Positions 1 through 5,210 of a stretch of DNA of 6,364 nt are shown one piece after another. Each line of letters starts with the position of its first letter. The stretch's first letter is position 1. The notes beneath the pieces are model-generated. The model saw nothing but the letters and a program-made list of their open reading frames with translations. It ran no database searches and was not told the DNA's origin. The stretch lies in the NCBI GenBank assembly GCA_023415915.1, contig JAEZIZ010000148.1:1-6364 (forward strand). The letters run 5' to 3'. The translations under genes and the position numbers were made by a program. Source of the stretch: Bacillota bacterium (GTDB taxonomy: Bacteria; Bacillota; Clostridia; Christensenellales; SZUA-584).

Positions 1-173
1 TAGTCGTGGAGGCGGGTTCGTCTTTCGGATGGGCAAAGTATGCGCGCGACAAGGGCGAGATAATAGCTATAGATACTTTTGGCGCGTCCGGGCCCGCGGA
101 GCAGCTTTTCGAAAAATACGGCTTTACGGTAGACAACGTAGTCGCGAAGGCAAAGGCTGTGCTTAAGAAATAG
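1..173 (+). CDS. tkt: Transketolase, C-terminal end (partial)
   Basis: This is the last 56 residues of a thiamine-diphosphate-dependent transketolase, read in frame 3 and ending at TAG (171-173); the rest lies outside the window. Transketolase moves two-carbon ketol units between sugar phosphates in the non-oxidative pentose phosphate pathway in the cytosol. The visible part is the end of the C-terminal domain. It shows the family's typical pattern: an EAGSSFGW stretch, then IAIDTFGASGPAEQLFEKYGFT, which resembles the usual I-G-I-D-x-FGAS-x-P closing segment, then a short Ala/Lys-rich helix (VAKAKAVLKK). The catalytic and cofactor-binding parts cannot be seen, so activity cannot be judged. 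Its transcription meets the minus-strand signal peptidase cluster head-on, with a hairpin terminator between them. The call is confident from the tail alone, although a related transketolase-fold enzyme cannot be fully excluded. Confidence 0.9.
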   Translation, partial: VVEAGSSFGWAKYARDKGEIIAIDTFGASGPAEQLFEKYGFTVDNVVAKAKAVLKK

Positions 174-200
174 ATAAAGCAAAACATTTCGTACGAGCAA

Positions 201-230
201 AACGCCCCGCTATATTGTAAGCGGGGCGTT
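201..230. terminator. Bidirectional rho-independent terminator between tkt and lepB copy 1
   Basis: AACGCCCCGC (201-210) and GCGGGGCGTT (221-230) form a perfect 10-bp, GC-rich stem around a 10-nt AT-rich loop. On the + strand the stem is followed by a loose T-rich run (TTATCTTT), which would end transketolase transcription. On the - strand the stem ends in GCGTTTTGC, which would end the signal peptidase transcript. The position between two converging genes fits a shared terminator. The U-tracts are modest in both directions. Confidence 0.8.
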
Positions 231-277
231 ATCTTTAAGCCGGAAAACTGGTGTGAAAACGTTAATTTACGCCGTTA

Positions 278-847
278 CTACAATCCGTGTATCCTGCCCG
301 GCGGCCAGATGATGAATAAGGCCTTGCCGAGCACCCTTTCCAAGGGTATCGGGCCGATATCGCGCGAATCGGTGGAGTCGTTCCTGTTGTCGCCCATAAC
401 GATTACGCTGCCTGCGGGCACTATAAGCTCCTCCATATCCCTGTCGTGCGGCATACCAAAATAATCGTAATTAGGCGCATTGTTTATATACAGCACGCCG
501 TCTTCGATTTTTATACTGTCGCCGGGCTCGCCTATGACGCGCTTTACGTAAGTCTGGCTGCTGCCCGGAAACATGCATATGACAATATCTCCGCGTTCGG
601 GCGGGCCGAACCAGTACGTCACCCGCTCCATGAAAACGTACTCGTCGGTATAGAGCGTGGGCTGCATCGACGGCCCCTCCACGCGTATAAACTCGAATAC
701 AAAAAACCGCAGCGCGAGTGCTATGACTACCGCGGCGGCTATAGAAATTATCCAGCCTTTCGCTTCGCTTTTCCGGTCGGCTTTGGATGCGGCTTCTGCC
801 GCCTTTTCTTCATTTGTTTTGTTATTATCGCCGGGCTGGTCAGGCAT
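278..847 (-). CDS. lepB: Signal peptidase I, copy 1 (downstream paralog)
   Basis: A type I signal peptidase (family S26), which cleaves signal peptides from secreted proteins at the outer face of the membrane. Numbered from the ATG at 847 (189 aa), residues 1-30 are a charged cytosolic tail. Residues 31-55 are one membrane segment (GWIISIAAAVVIALALRFFVF). The catalytic Ser is Ser60 in GPSMQPT, and the general-base Lys is Lys102 in YVKRVIGEPGD. The late conserved box GDNRNDSTDSRDIG is at 152-165. All key residues are present, and the length and single anchor fit the Gram-positive SipS-like form. The frame can be extended to a TTG at 862, but GAAGGGA (854-860) sits 6 nt before the ATG and nothing similar precedes the TTG, so the ATG is preferred. 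It lies about 75 bp downstream of a close paralog on the same strand and is probably co-transcribed with it. Confidence 0.93.
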   Translation of the reverse strand: MPDQPGDNNKTNEEKAAEAASKADRKSEAKGWIISIAAAVVIALALRFFVFEFIRVEGPSMQPTLYTDEYVFMERVTYWFGPPERGDIVICMFPGSSQTYVKRVIGEPGDSIKIEDGVLYINNAPNYDYFGMPHDRDMEELIVPAGSVIVMGDNRNDSTDSRDIGPIPLERVLGKALFIIWPPGRIHGL

Positions 848-922
848 CAATTTTCCCTTCAACAGTATCGCTTGATTACTTTGCTATAAACCCCGCCGGA
901 ACGATTATCCGTATTTGGCGGT

Positions 923-1507
923 TTACAGGCCGTGTATTTTGTCTATTGGCCAGATGACGAATTCTGCCCTGCCGAGTATCTTTTCGTACGGTATGGGGCC
1001 AACGCCCGGATCCCTTGAATCGCGCGATTCGTTTCTGTTGTCGCCCATAACCATCAGGCAGCCTTCGGGCACCGTAATTTCGGAAAAGTCTTCCCTGTGC
1101 ACGCCGCTGAAAAATTCGTAATCGGGCACGCCGTTTACATACAGCACGCCGTCCTCTATTTTTATCCTGTCGCCCGGCTCGCCTATGACGCGCTTGACGT
1201 ACGATTCGATGCTGTCCGGGAACGAGCATATTACGATATCGCCGCGCTTGGGATGGCGGAACCAGTACGTCACCCGCTCCATGAAAACGTACTCGTCGGT
1301 ATACAGCGTGGGCTGCATCGACGGGCCGTCCACGCGAATGAACTCAAATACGAAGAAACGCAGCGCAAGCGCAATTACTATAGCGGCAGCAAGAGAGATT
1401 ACCCACCCCTTTGCCTCGCGCTGCCGGTATTCCTTTTTACGCAACACTCTTGACTGCGATTCGTCCTCTTCCGCTTCCGGCAATTCAATGTCAGGTTGTT
1501 TTTTCAT
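923..1507 (-). CDS. lepB: Signal peptidase I, copy 2 (upstream paralog)
   Basis: A second type I signal peptidase of 194 aa, closely related to its downstream neighbour. Residues 1-33 are a cytosolic tail that is acidic first and then basic (EAEEDESQSRVLRKKEYRQR). Residues 34-58 form the single membrane anchor. Ser63 in GPSMQPT is the nucleophile and Lys105 in YVKRVIGEPGD the general base. GDNRNESRDSRDPGVG is the conserved C-terminal box, with two extra residues compared with copy 1. Both copies end in IHGL. The ATG at 1507 lies inside the last codons of the DUF951 gene (17 bp overlap), and AAAAGGA (1518-1524) is a usable ribosome binding site, so translation is probably coupled. The two enzymes are most divergent in the cytosolic tail and in the loop before the GDNR box, which suggests paralogs kept for partly different substrates or expression; this is inference. 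Confidence 0.95.
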   Translation of the reverse strand: MKKQPDIELPEAEEDESQSRVLRKKEYRQREAKGWVISLAAAIVIALALRFFVFEFIRVDGPSMQPTLYTDEYVFMERVTYWFRHPKRGDIVICSFPDSIESYVKRVIGEPGDRIKIEDGVLYVNGVPDYEFFSGVHREDFSEITVPEGCLMVMGDNRNESRDSRDPGVGPIPYEKILGRAEFVIWPIDKIHGL

Positions 1508-1682
1508 CCGCCAATATCCTTTTAAGCCGTTTTATAAACACCTCGTGCGGAAGCATCACTATATGGCCACAGCCAAGGCATTTTATTTTTACGTCCATGC
1601 CAACGCGAATTATACGCCATTTGTTTTCACCGCAGGGATGCGGTTTTTTCATCTGGACAGTGTCGCCTAACGAATAATCCAA
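1491..1682 (-). CDS. DUF951 family protein (small Cys-containing protein)
   Basis: A 63-residue protein matching the DUF951 family, common in Firmicutes and of unknown function. The hallmarks are visible: an N-terminal LGDTVQMKKPHPCG segment (Cys17), then WRIIRVGMDVKIKC, then CLGCGH (Cys35, Cys38, His40) and MLP. Three Cys and one His are arranged so that they could bind a metal such as zinc; this is inferred from the pattern. The fold is likely small and beta-rich, with a basic C-terminal helix (VFIKRLKRIL). The start is TTG at 1682. An in-frame TGA lies immediately upstream, so no earlier start exists, and the next ATG (codon 11) would remove conserved residues. A G-rich run (CGGGGG) lies 7 nt ahead as a weak Shine-Dalgarno site. 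It is first in the minus-strand cluster and overlaps the start of signal peptidase copy 2. Confidence 0.9.
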   Translation of the reverse strand: MDYSLGDTVQMKKPHPCGENKWRIIRVGMDVKIKCLGCGHIVMLPHEVFIKRLKRILADEKTT

Positions 1683-1740
1683 TCAAAGGCCCCCGCTATA
1701 TGATGGATACGGATCCGCTTCTTTGGGACCGCTTAGATAT

Positions 1741-1768
1741 ATTATACCCAACGCAAAGTGTTCTTCAA
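1741..1768 (-). promoter_or_regulatory. Sigma-A-type promoter for DUF951-lepB-lepB
   Basis: Read on the - strand, TTGAAG (1763-1768) is followed after 16 nt by a perfect TATAAT (1741-1746). Transcription would start near 1733, giving a leader of about 50 nt to the DUF951 TTG start. The -35 box matches the consensus at 4 of 6 bases and the -10 box at 6 of 6. The distance and orientation suit the minus-strand cluster. A second perfect TATAAT on the same strand at 1832-1837 has no clear -35 partner. Confidence 0.6.
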
Positions 1769-1980
1769 GTATATTATCATGTTTTTCCATGTATTCCAAC
1801 CCTAGAGCTGTTATAAAGCATGCCAGTTTATATTATAACGCTTGTAAGCGAAAGGCTTTGATTCGGCCGTGCGTTATGCGGCAAAGCCCGCAAGGCTCCT
1901 TTTTGTATTTACAATTTATTAACGACGCTTTGCTTGCAATAAGTTTTTATTCGTGAGAAAATACACGTATCTCAAATTAC
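1769..1980. other. Gene-free divergent intergenic region
   Basis: This AT-rich stretch separates the minus-strand DUF951 cluster from the + strand lipoprotein gene. I see no convincing gene. There are several TATAAT-like sequences on both strands around 1771-1780 and 1811-1839, for example TATAAA at 1812-1817 and TATAAC at 1834-1839 on the + strand. The lipoprotein promoter is presumably here, but none of these has a good -35 box at the right spacing. A small hairpin is possible at 1877-1892 (TGCGG and CCGCA), followed a few bases later by TTTTT at 1900-1904. It could be an attenuator, but the stem is only 5 bp. Confidence 0.4.
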
Positions 1981-1986
1981 GGAGGA
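1981..1986 (+). promoter_or_regulatory. Ribosome binding site deciding the lipoprotein start
   Basis: GGAGGA lies 8 nt before a TTG at 1995. The open frame reaches back to 1953, but nothing resembling a ribosome binding site precedes that earlier start. Starting at the TTG also gives a textbook lipoprotein signal peptide beginning MKKKIAILL. The site therefore fixes the start at 1995. Confidence 0.85.
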
Positions 1987-1994
1987 TATTAGTT

Positions 1995-3155
1995 TTGAAG
2001 AAAAAAATCGCGATATTGCTGTCTGCTGCATTGGCAGCTGTAATGCTGCTGGGAGCGTGCAGCAATACGCCTGCATCAAGCCCAAGCCCCAGCGCTTCGC
2101 CGTCCGCGACGGACGATTCCCTTGTTGTGGCGCAGATGGACGGACAGTCGGTATATATGAGTGAATTTAAGGAGTGGCTTGACCAGAATATACAGGGCGG
2201 TTCCGCCGTGCTGGAAAACGAAATGTACGCCTCGGAAATGCCCGATTTGCTGGATTCGTTTATTAGCTATAAGATAATAAAAGCCGAACTGAAAAACAGA
2301 GGATACCTCGATAACCTGACGTCCGAACAGCTCGAACAGGTAGAGCAGAACGCGCAGGACGAGATAGATTACGCCGTCAGCACATACAGTATGACGGAAG
2401 AGGAATACCTTGAGCAGACGGGCGTTACCAAAGAGCAGCTGATTGACCAGTATAAGTTCTATACCGCCGTGAATATCGCTTATACCGATACCGCGCTGAC
2501 GGGAGATACGAATCCTAAAGAGGAAGACATAAAGGCGGAGTATGACAAAAACGTAGCTTCCGACCAGCAGAAGATGGACGCCGATCCGACGCAGTACGTG
2601 TCAAGCGTAAACAGCGGAGCCACGGTATACTACGTGCCGGCAGGCGTGCGCCTTATAAGGACGGTGCTTATAGGGTTCGAAGAAGACATGGCGGGAGCCA
2701 TATTAACGCTGCGTGAAGCGGGTTATGACGACCAGGCGAATCTTTTAAAGGAAGAAGCGATAAAAGCGATAAAGGAAAAAGCGGAGGAGATGGCAGAGAA
2801 CATAAACTCCGGTAAGCTCAGCTTTACGGACGCCGTGGCGCAGTCGGACGACAAGGACATGCCGGCGGAAGGGTATCCCGTGGTTGCGGGAGCGCCGCAG
2901 TACGACGACGAGTTTACCAACGCAGCTATGGCGCTTGAGAGCGTAGGCAAGATTTCAGAGCTTATCGTTACGGACGAGGGGTATCAGGTGCTGGAATACA
3001 CGTCGGAGCTTCCGCAGGGGCCGGTGGCGTATGAGAGCGTAAAAGACATCATAAGCGCCGACCTGCAGACAGCGCTGCAAAGCGAAGCATGGAAGGCGCT
3101 GCTCGAACAATGGAAAAAAGACCACAAGGTTGAATGCTACTACGACGTATTATAA
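1995..3155 (+). CDS. SurA/PrsA-like lipoprotein with degenerate parvulin domain
   Basis: A 386-residue predicted membrane-anchored lipoprotein resembling the SurA/PrsA foldases that help exported proteins fold outside the membrane. Residues 1-21 are a signal peptide (Lys-rich start, hydrophobic core) ending in the lipobox LGAC, with Cys22 as the lipidated residue. Residues 23-41 are a Ser/Pro/Ala linker. Residues 42-210 are mostly helical and charged, opening with VAQMDGQSVYMSEFKEWL as in SurA N-terminal domains. Residues 216-338 resemble a parvulin peptidyl-prolyl isomerase domain (VRLIRTVLIG at the start, FTDAVAQSDD, GKISELIVTDEGYQVLEY at the end). However, the two usual parvulin histidines appear as Arg222/Thr223 and Gln331, and about 30 extra helical residues sit after the first strand. 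Isomerase activity is therefore doubtful and a chaperone role more likely. It is divergent from two signal peptidase genes and has its own terminator. Naming it prsA would go beyond the evidence. Confidence 0.8.
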   Translation: MKKKIAILLSAALAAVMLLGACSNTPASSPSPSASPSATDDSLVVAQMDGQSVYMSEFKEWLDQNIQGGSAVLENEMYASEMPDLLDSFISYKIIKAELKNRGYLDNLTSEQLEQVEQNAQDEIDYAVSTYSMTEEEYLEQTGVTKEQLIDQYKFYTAVNIAYTDTALTGDTNPKEEDIKAEYDKNVASDQQKMDADPTQYVSSVNSGATVYYVPAGVRLIRTVLIGFEEDMAGAILTLREAGYDDQANLLKEEAIKAIKEKAEEMAENINSGKLSFTDAVAQSDDKDMPAEGYPVVAGAPQYDDEFTNAAMALESVGKISELIVTDEGYQVLEYTSELPQGPVAYESVKDIISADLQTALQSEAWKALLEQWKKDHKVECYYDVL

Positions 3156-3167
3156 TATTATAAGGAT

Positions 3168-3193
3168 AAAGCCCGGCTTAAAGCCGGGCTTTT
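3168..3193 (+). terminator. Rho-independent terminator after the lipoprotein gene
   Basis: GCCCGGC (3171-3177) pairs with GCCGGGC (3183-3189) around the loop TTAAA, and the AAA before it can pair with the TTT after it. The run TTTT (3190-3193) then CTGTT follows. It lies 13 bp past the lipoprotein stop codon, so that gene is probably transcribed alone. Confidence 0.88.
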
Positions 3194-3199
3194 CTGTTA

Positions 3200-3384
3200 C
3201 GCTATGCGAGGTTTTGTGTACAGCTGTGGAACAAGACCGTTTTTGCAGATGTCAAAGTAAAAATAAGCGAATTAACGGTAAAAAAGCGCGGTTTAGTTAA
3301 AAACGGCGCTAAGGAATATAAAAAAACAGGTGTTTGAACGGGTGTCCATGCAAAACGGCAGCGTATAAAAACTGATAAGTTGTA
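3200..3384. other. Gene-free stretch after the lipoprotein terminator
   Basis: This stretch holds no supportable gene: stops are frequent in all + frames, and the only minus-strand open frame begins at a TTG with no ribosome binding site and resembles nothing known. It is A-rich, with A-tracts at 3259-3263, 3279-3284, 3298-3302 and 3320-3326. These could be bent or regulatory DNA upstream of the DUF1015 gene, but I see no specific operator. Confidence 0.4.
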
Positions 3385-3414
3385 TTGAATTCCATATGTG
3401 CGGTGTGTTATATT
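3385..3414 (+). promoter_or_regulatory. Possible promoter for the DUF1015-aspartokinase unit
   Basis: TTGAAT (3385-3390, 4 of 6 to the -35 consensus) is followed after 18 nt by TATATT (3409-3414, 5 of 6 to the -10 consensus). Transcription would start near 3421 and give a leader of about 200 nt. It is the best match I found between the upstream terminator and the DUF1015 start, but such matches are common in AT-rich DNA. Confidence 0.4.
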
Positions 3415-3415
3415 T

Positions 3416-3517
3416 ACCGTATGTTATCCGGGAGAAAGCTGGCAGGTATTTTACCCTGGGCGTAATCAGGGGTAAAGCATGAGCCCCAGCAAGCCGTGAG
3501 GTTATTAAAAGTATGGT
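3416..3517 (+). ncRNA. Possible structured 5' leader (nested helices)
   Basis: Three nested pairings can be drawn by eye. ACCGTAT (3416-3422) pairs with GTATGGT (3511-3517), including two G-U pairs. GCTGG (3438-3442) pairs with CCAGC (3486-3490). TTTACCCTG (3450-3458) pairs with CAGGGGTAAA (3467-3476) with one bulged G and an 8-nt loop. The element lies between the candidate promoter and the DUF1015 start, where a regulatory leader would be. It matches no riboswitch class I recognise, including lysine, T-box, cobalamin and c-di-AMP types, and the pairing could be chance. Confidence 0.3.
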
Positions 3518-3562
3518 ACCGGGCAAGACAAACTATCGATATGGTTATGCTGTCGGTACCGA
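3515..3562. repeat. Repeated GGTACCG palindromes upstream of DUF1015
   Basis: GGTACCG occurs at 3515-3521 and 3555-3561, with start points 40 bp apart. The second copy sits in the 10-bp palindrome TCGGTACCGA (3553-3562), and another palindrome, TATCGATA, lies between them at 3534-3541. Spacing near four helical turns would suit a pair of protein-binding half-sites, but no known operator is recognised. Confidence 0.3.
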
Positions 3563-3620
3563 AAGTGAAAGACGATATAGAGAGTAAAGGTTTTATAAGT
3601 TTATTATTCAGGAGGCGCTG

Positions 3621-5210
3621 ATGGAAAGGTCAGAAAACGTCGGTATAATTTTTCCGGAAATACTTATACCGGATGCAAAAATAAATTTGAAGAAATGGTC
3701 GGTAATAGCATGCGACCAGTTTACGTCCAATGAGGACTACTGGGCAAAGACGTCAAGGGCCGTAGGCGGCGCGCCTTCAACACTGCATATCATATTGCCC
3801 GAAGCATTTTTAAGGCAAGGCGACATCGACGACAGGATAGCGCACGCAAAGGCCACGATGAACAATTATATAGAGGACGGCGTGCTTGTGCGCCTTCCGA
3901 AAGGCGTTGTGCTCGTTGAGCGCCAGACGGAATTCGGCACGCGCGTTGGGCTTATGTTGGCCGTCGATCTTGAAAAATACGATGTGGATCCGTCCAAAAA
4001 GCCGCTTATACGCGCTACCGAGCAGACGGTGGCCGACAGGGTGCCCCCGCGTGTACAGCTGCGTGACGGCGCGATACTCGAGTGCCCGCATGTGATGCTG
4101 CTTATTGACGACTTGAAAAACACTGTCATCGGCCCGCTTTATGAAGCGCGAAGCGAAGCGGTACAGATATACAACACGCCGCTTTTGATGGACGGCGGCA
4201 GCGTAAAAGGCTGGTTCTTCGAGGACGAGCAAATACTCGGGGGCATAGTAAAGGCTCTTGAAAAGCTTAAAGCGAAGTCTAAAGACGGCATGCTGTTCGC
4301 CGTGGGCGACGGCAACCATTCGCTCGTTTCCGCAAAGGCCGTATGGGAAAAGCATAAGGCGCGCCTTTCGGAGGAGGAGAGGGAGGTAAGCCCGCTGCGC
4401 TATACGCTGGTAGAGGTCGTAAATCTTTACGATAACGGCCTTTCTATGCTGCCCATACACAGGATGCTGTTCAATGTCGAGCCGTCTACCGCGCTGCGCA
4501 TGCTGGTTTCGATACTCAACGGCATGGGCTGCGAAGCGCGCATGATGTATACGAGGGGCTCAAAGACGCCCGTAAAACCGGGCGTACAGGTAGTATATTT
4601 CGAGTCTAAAATGTCAAAAGGGCGTATAGAGATATCGAAGCCGCAGCATGAGCTTGTAAGCGTGACTATGACGCTCGCGCTCGACAGGCTGCTGCAGGAG
4701 ATGCCCAAGGGCGAAATAGATTATATTCACGGTGACGACGAGTTCCACGACCTTGCCAAAGAGCACGCATGCTTAGGGTTTTTGATGGAACCTATCGCAA
4801 AAGAAGATCTGTTCAAGTCGGTAATAGAATACGGTGTGCTGCCACGGAAGGCTTTCTCGCTGGGAAGGCCGGAGGAAAAGCGCTATTACTTTGAATGCAG
4901 GCTACTTGTTGATGCAAAGCCGCAGGAAGAGGAAGCCGAGCCTGAGCATCAGGAGGAAACGGGCGAAGCGGAAACGGGCGAAACGGAAACCGTTGAAGCC
5001 GTAACGGAAGCCGAAGAGGCGCCGCCTAAGGAGGAACAGGAAGCTGAGAATTATGAAGCTCCCGCGGAATACGATATTGAAGATGACGACGACGCGTTTG
5101 AGGACGATTTTCTTGACGAAGACGAGCCTCCGCGCAAAAAGAGAAAAGGATCATTCGGGTTCATAAAGGGAAAAGGATTATTTGGGTTCATTCGGAAGAG
5201 AGAAAAATAA
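3621..5210 (+). CDS. DUF1015 family protein with long acidic, repeat-ended C-terminal extension
   Basis: A 529-residue cytosolic protein. Residues 1 to about 430 form a full DUF1015 domain, a conserved bacterial family without an established function. Visible hallmarks are FPEILIP near the start, RATEQTVADRVPPR (131-144), ECPHVMLLIDD (154-164), the invariant-looking GDGNHSLVSAK (229-239), DYIHGDD (367-373) and the usual closing stretch LPRKAFSLGRPEEKRYYFECR (407-427). Family members normally end about there. This one continues for about 100 residues: a Glu/Asp-rich, low-complexity segment (434-503), a basic patch RKKRK (505-509), and a duplicated SFGFIKGKG / LFGFIRKRE motif (511-528). GGAGG at 3611-3615, 5 nt before the ATG, supports the start. 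Its stop abuts the aspartokinase ATG, so the two are surely co-transcribed. In other bacteria, as I recall, DUF1015 genes often neighbour serine-biosynthesis genes, so an amino-acid-related role is plausible but unproven. Confidence 0.9.
   Translation: MERSENVGIIFPEILIPDAKINLKKWSVIACDQFTSNEDYWAKTSRAVGGAPSTLHIILPEAFLRQGDIDDRIAHAKATMNNYIEDGVLVRLPKGVVLVERQTEFGTRVGLMLAVDLEKYDVDPSKKPLIRATEQTVADRVPPRVQLRDGAILECPHVMLLIDDLKNTVIGPLYEARSEAVQIYNTPLLMDGGSVKGWFFEDEQILGGIVKALEKLKAKSKDGMLFAVGDGNHSLVSAKAVWEKHKARLSEEEREVSPLRYTLVEVVNLYDNGLSMLPIHRMLFNVEPSTALRMLVSILNGMGCEARMMYTRGSKTPVKPGVQVVYFESKMSKGRIEISKPQHELVSVTMTLALDRLLQEMPKGEIDYIHGDDEFHDLAKEHACLGFLMEPIAKEDLFKSVIEYGVLPRKAFSLGRPEEKRYYFECRLLVDAKPQEEEAEPEHQEETGEAETGETETVEAVTEAEEAPPKEEQEAENYEAPAEYDIEDDDDAFEDDFLDEDEPPRKKRKGSFGFIKGKGLFGFIRKREK
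4956..4990 (+). repeat. 15-bp tandem repeat in the DUF1015 acidic tail
   Basis: The unit GAAACGGGCGAAGCG (4956-4970) is followed by GAAACGGGCGAAACG (4971-4985) with one base changed, then the start of a third copy (GAAAC, 4986-4990). It encodes the ETGEA / ETGET repeats. Being a multiple of three, it can change copy number without breaking the frame, a likely source of length variation in the tail. Confidence 0.75.
5144..5197 (+). repeat. 27-bp tandem duplication at the DUF1015 3' end
   Basis: Two adjacent 27-bp units (5144-5170 and 5171-5197) both begin AAAAGGA and share GGGTTCAT; 19 of the first 21 bases agree and the last six mostly differ. They encode the paired FGFI(K/R) motifs at the protein's end. 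The duplication is in frame and immediately precedes the stop codon. Confidence 0.75.

Noticed and set aside
876..1229. A 117-codon minus-strand frame overlapping signal peptidase copy 2.
   Set aside because: It is the shifted frame of the same gene, with Arg-rich nonsense typical of GC-rich out-of-frame reading. The catalytic motifs are in the other frame.
1877..1904. Small hairpin followed by TTTTT upstream of the lipoprotein gene, considered as an attenuator.
   Set aside because: The stem has only 5 bp and the T-run begins 8 bases after it, so it was not listed as a terminator; it is only mentioned in the intergenic entry.
1723..1956. A 77-codon + strand open frame in the divergent intergenic region.
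   Set aside because: It starts at a TTG without a ribosome binding site, crosses the minus-strand promoter and resembles no known protein.
3396..3482. A 28-codon + strand frame starting at an ATG and ending at TGA, with the same frame staying open to 3587 beyond the TGA; considered as a leader peptide or a selenoprotein-like readthrough.
   Set aside because: No ribosome binding site precedes the ATG, there is no run of regulatory amino-acid codons, and no selenocysteine-type hairpin is evident beyond the TGA.
3514..3524. TGGTACCGGGC resembles the core of a T-box element (TGGNACCGCG).
   Set aside because: No specifier stem motifs are visible upstream, no terminator/antiterminator pair follows, and the last bases differ from the conserved core.
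3810..4460. A 216-codon minus-strand open frame inside the DUF1015 gene.
   Set aside because: It is antisense to conserved DUF1015 motifs, and its translation has no recognisable domain.
5133..5149. The RKKRK patch in the DUF1015 tail resembles a eukaryotic nuclear localisation signal.
   Set aside because: The gene structure, ribosome binding sites and operon layout are bacterial. A short basic patch beside an acidic linker is common by chance.
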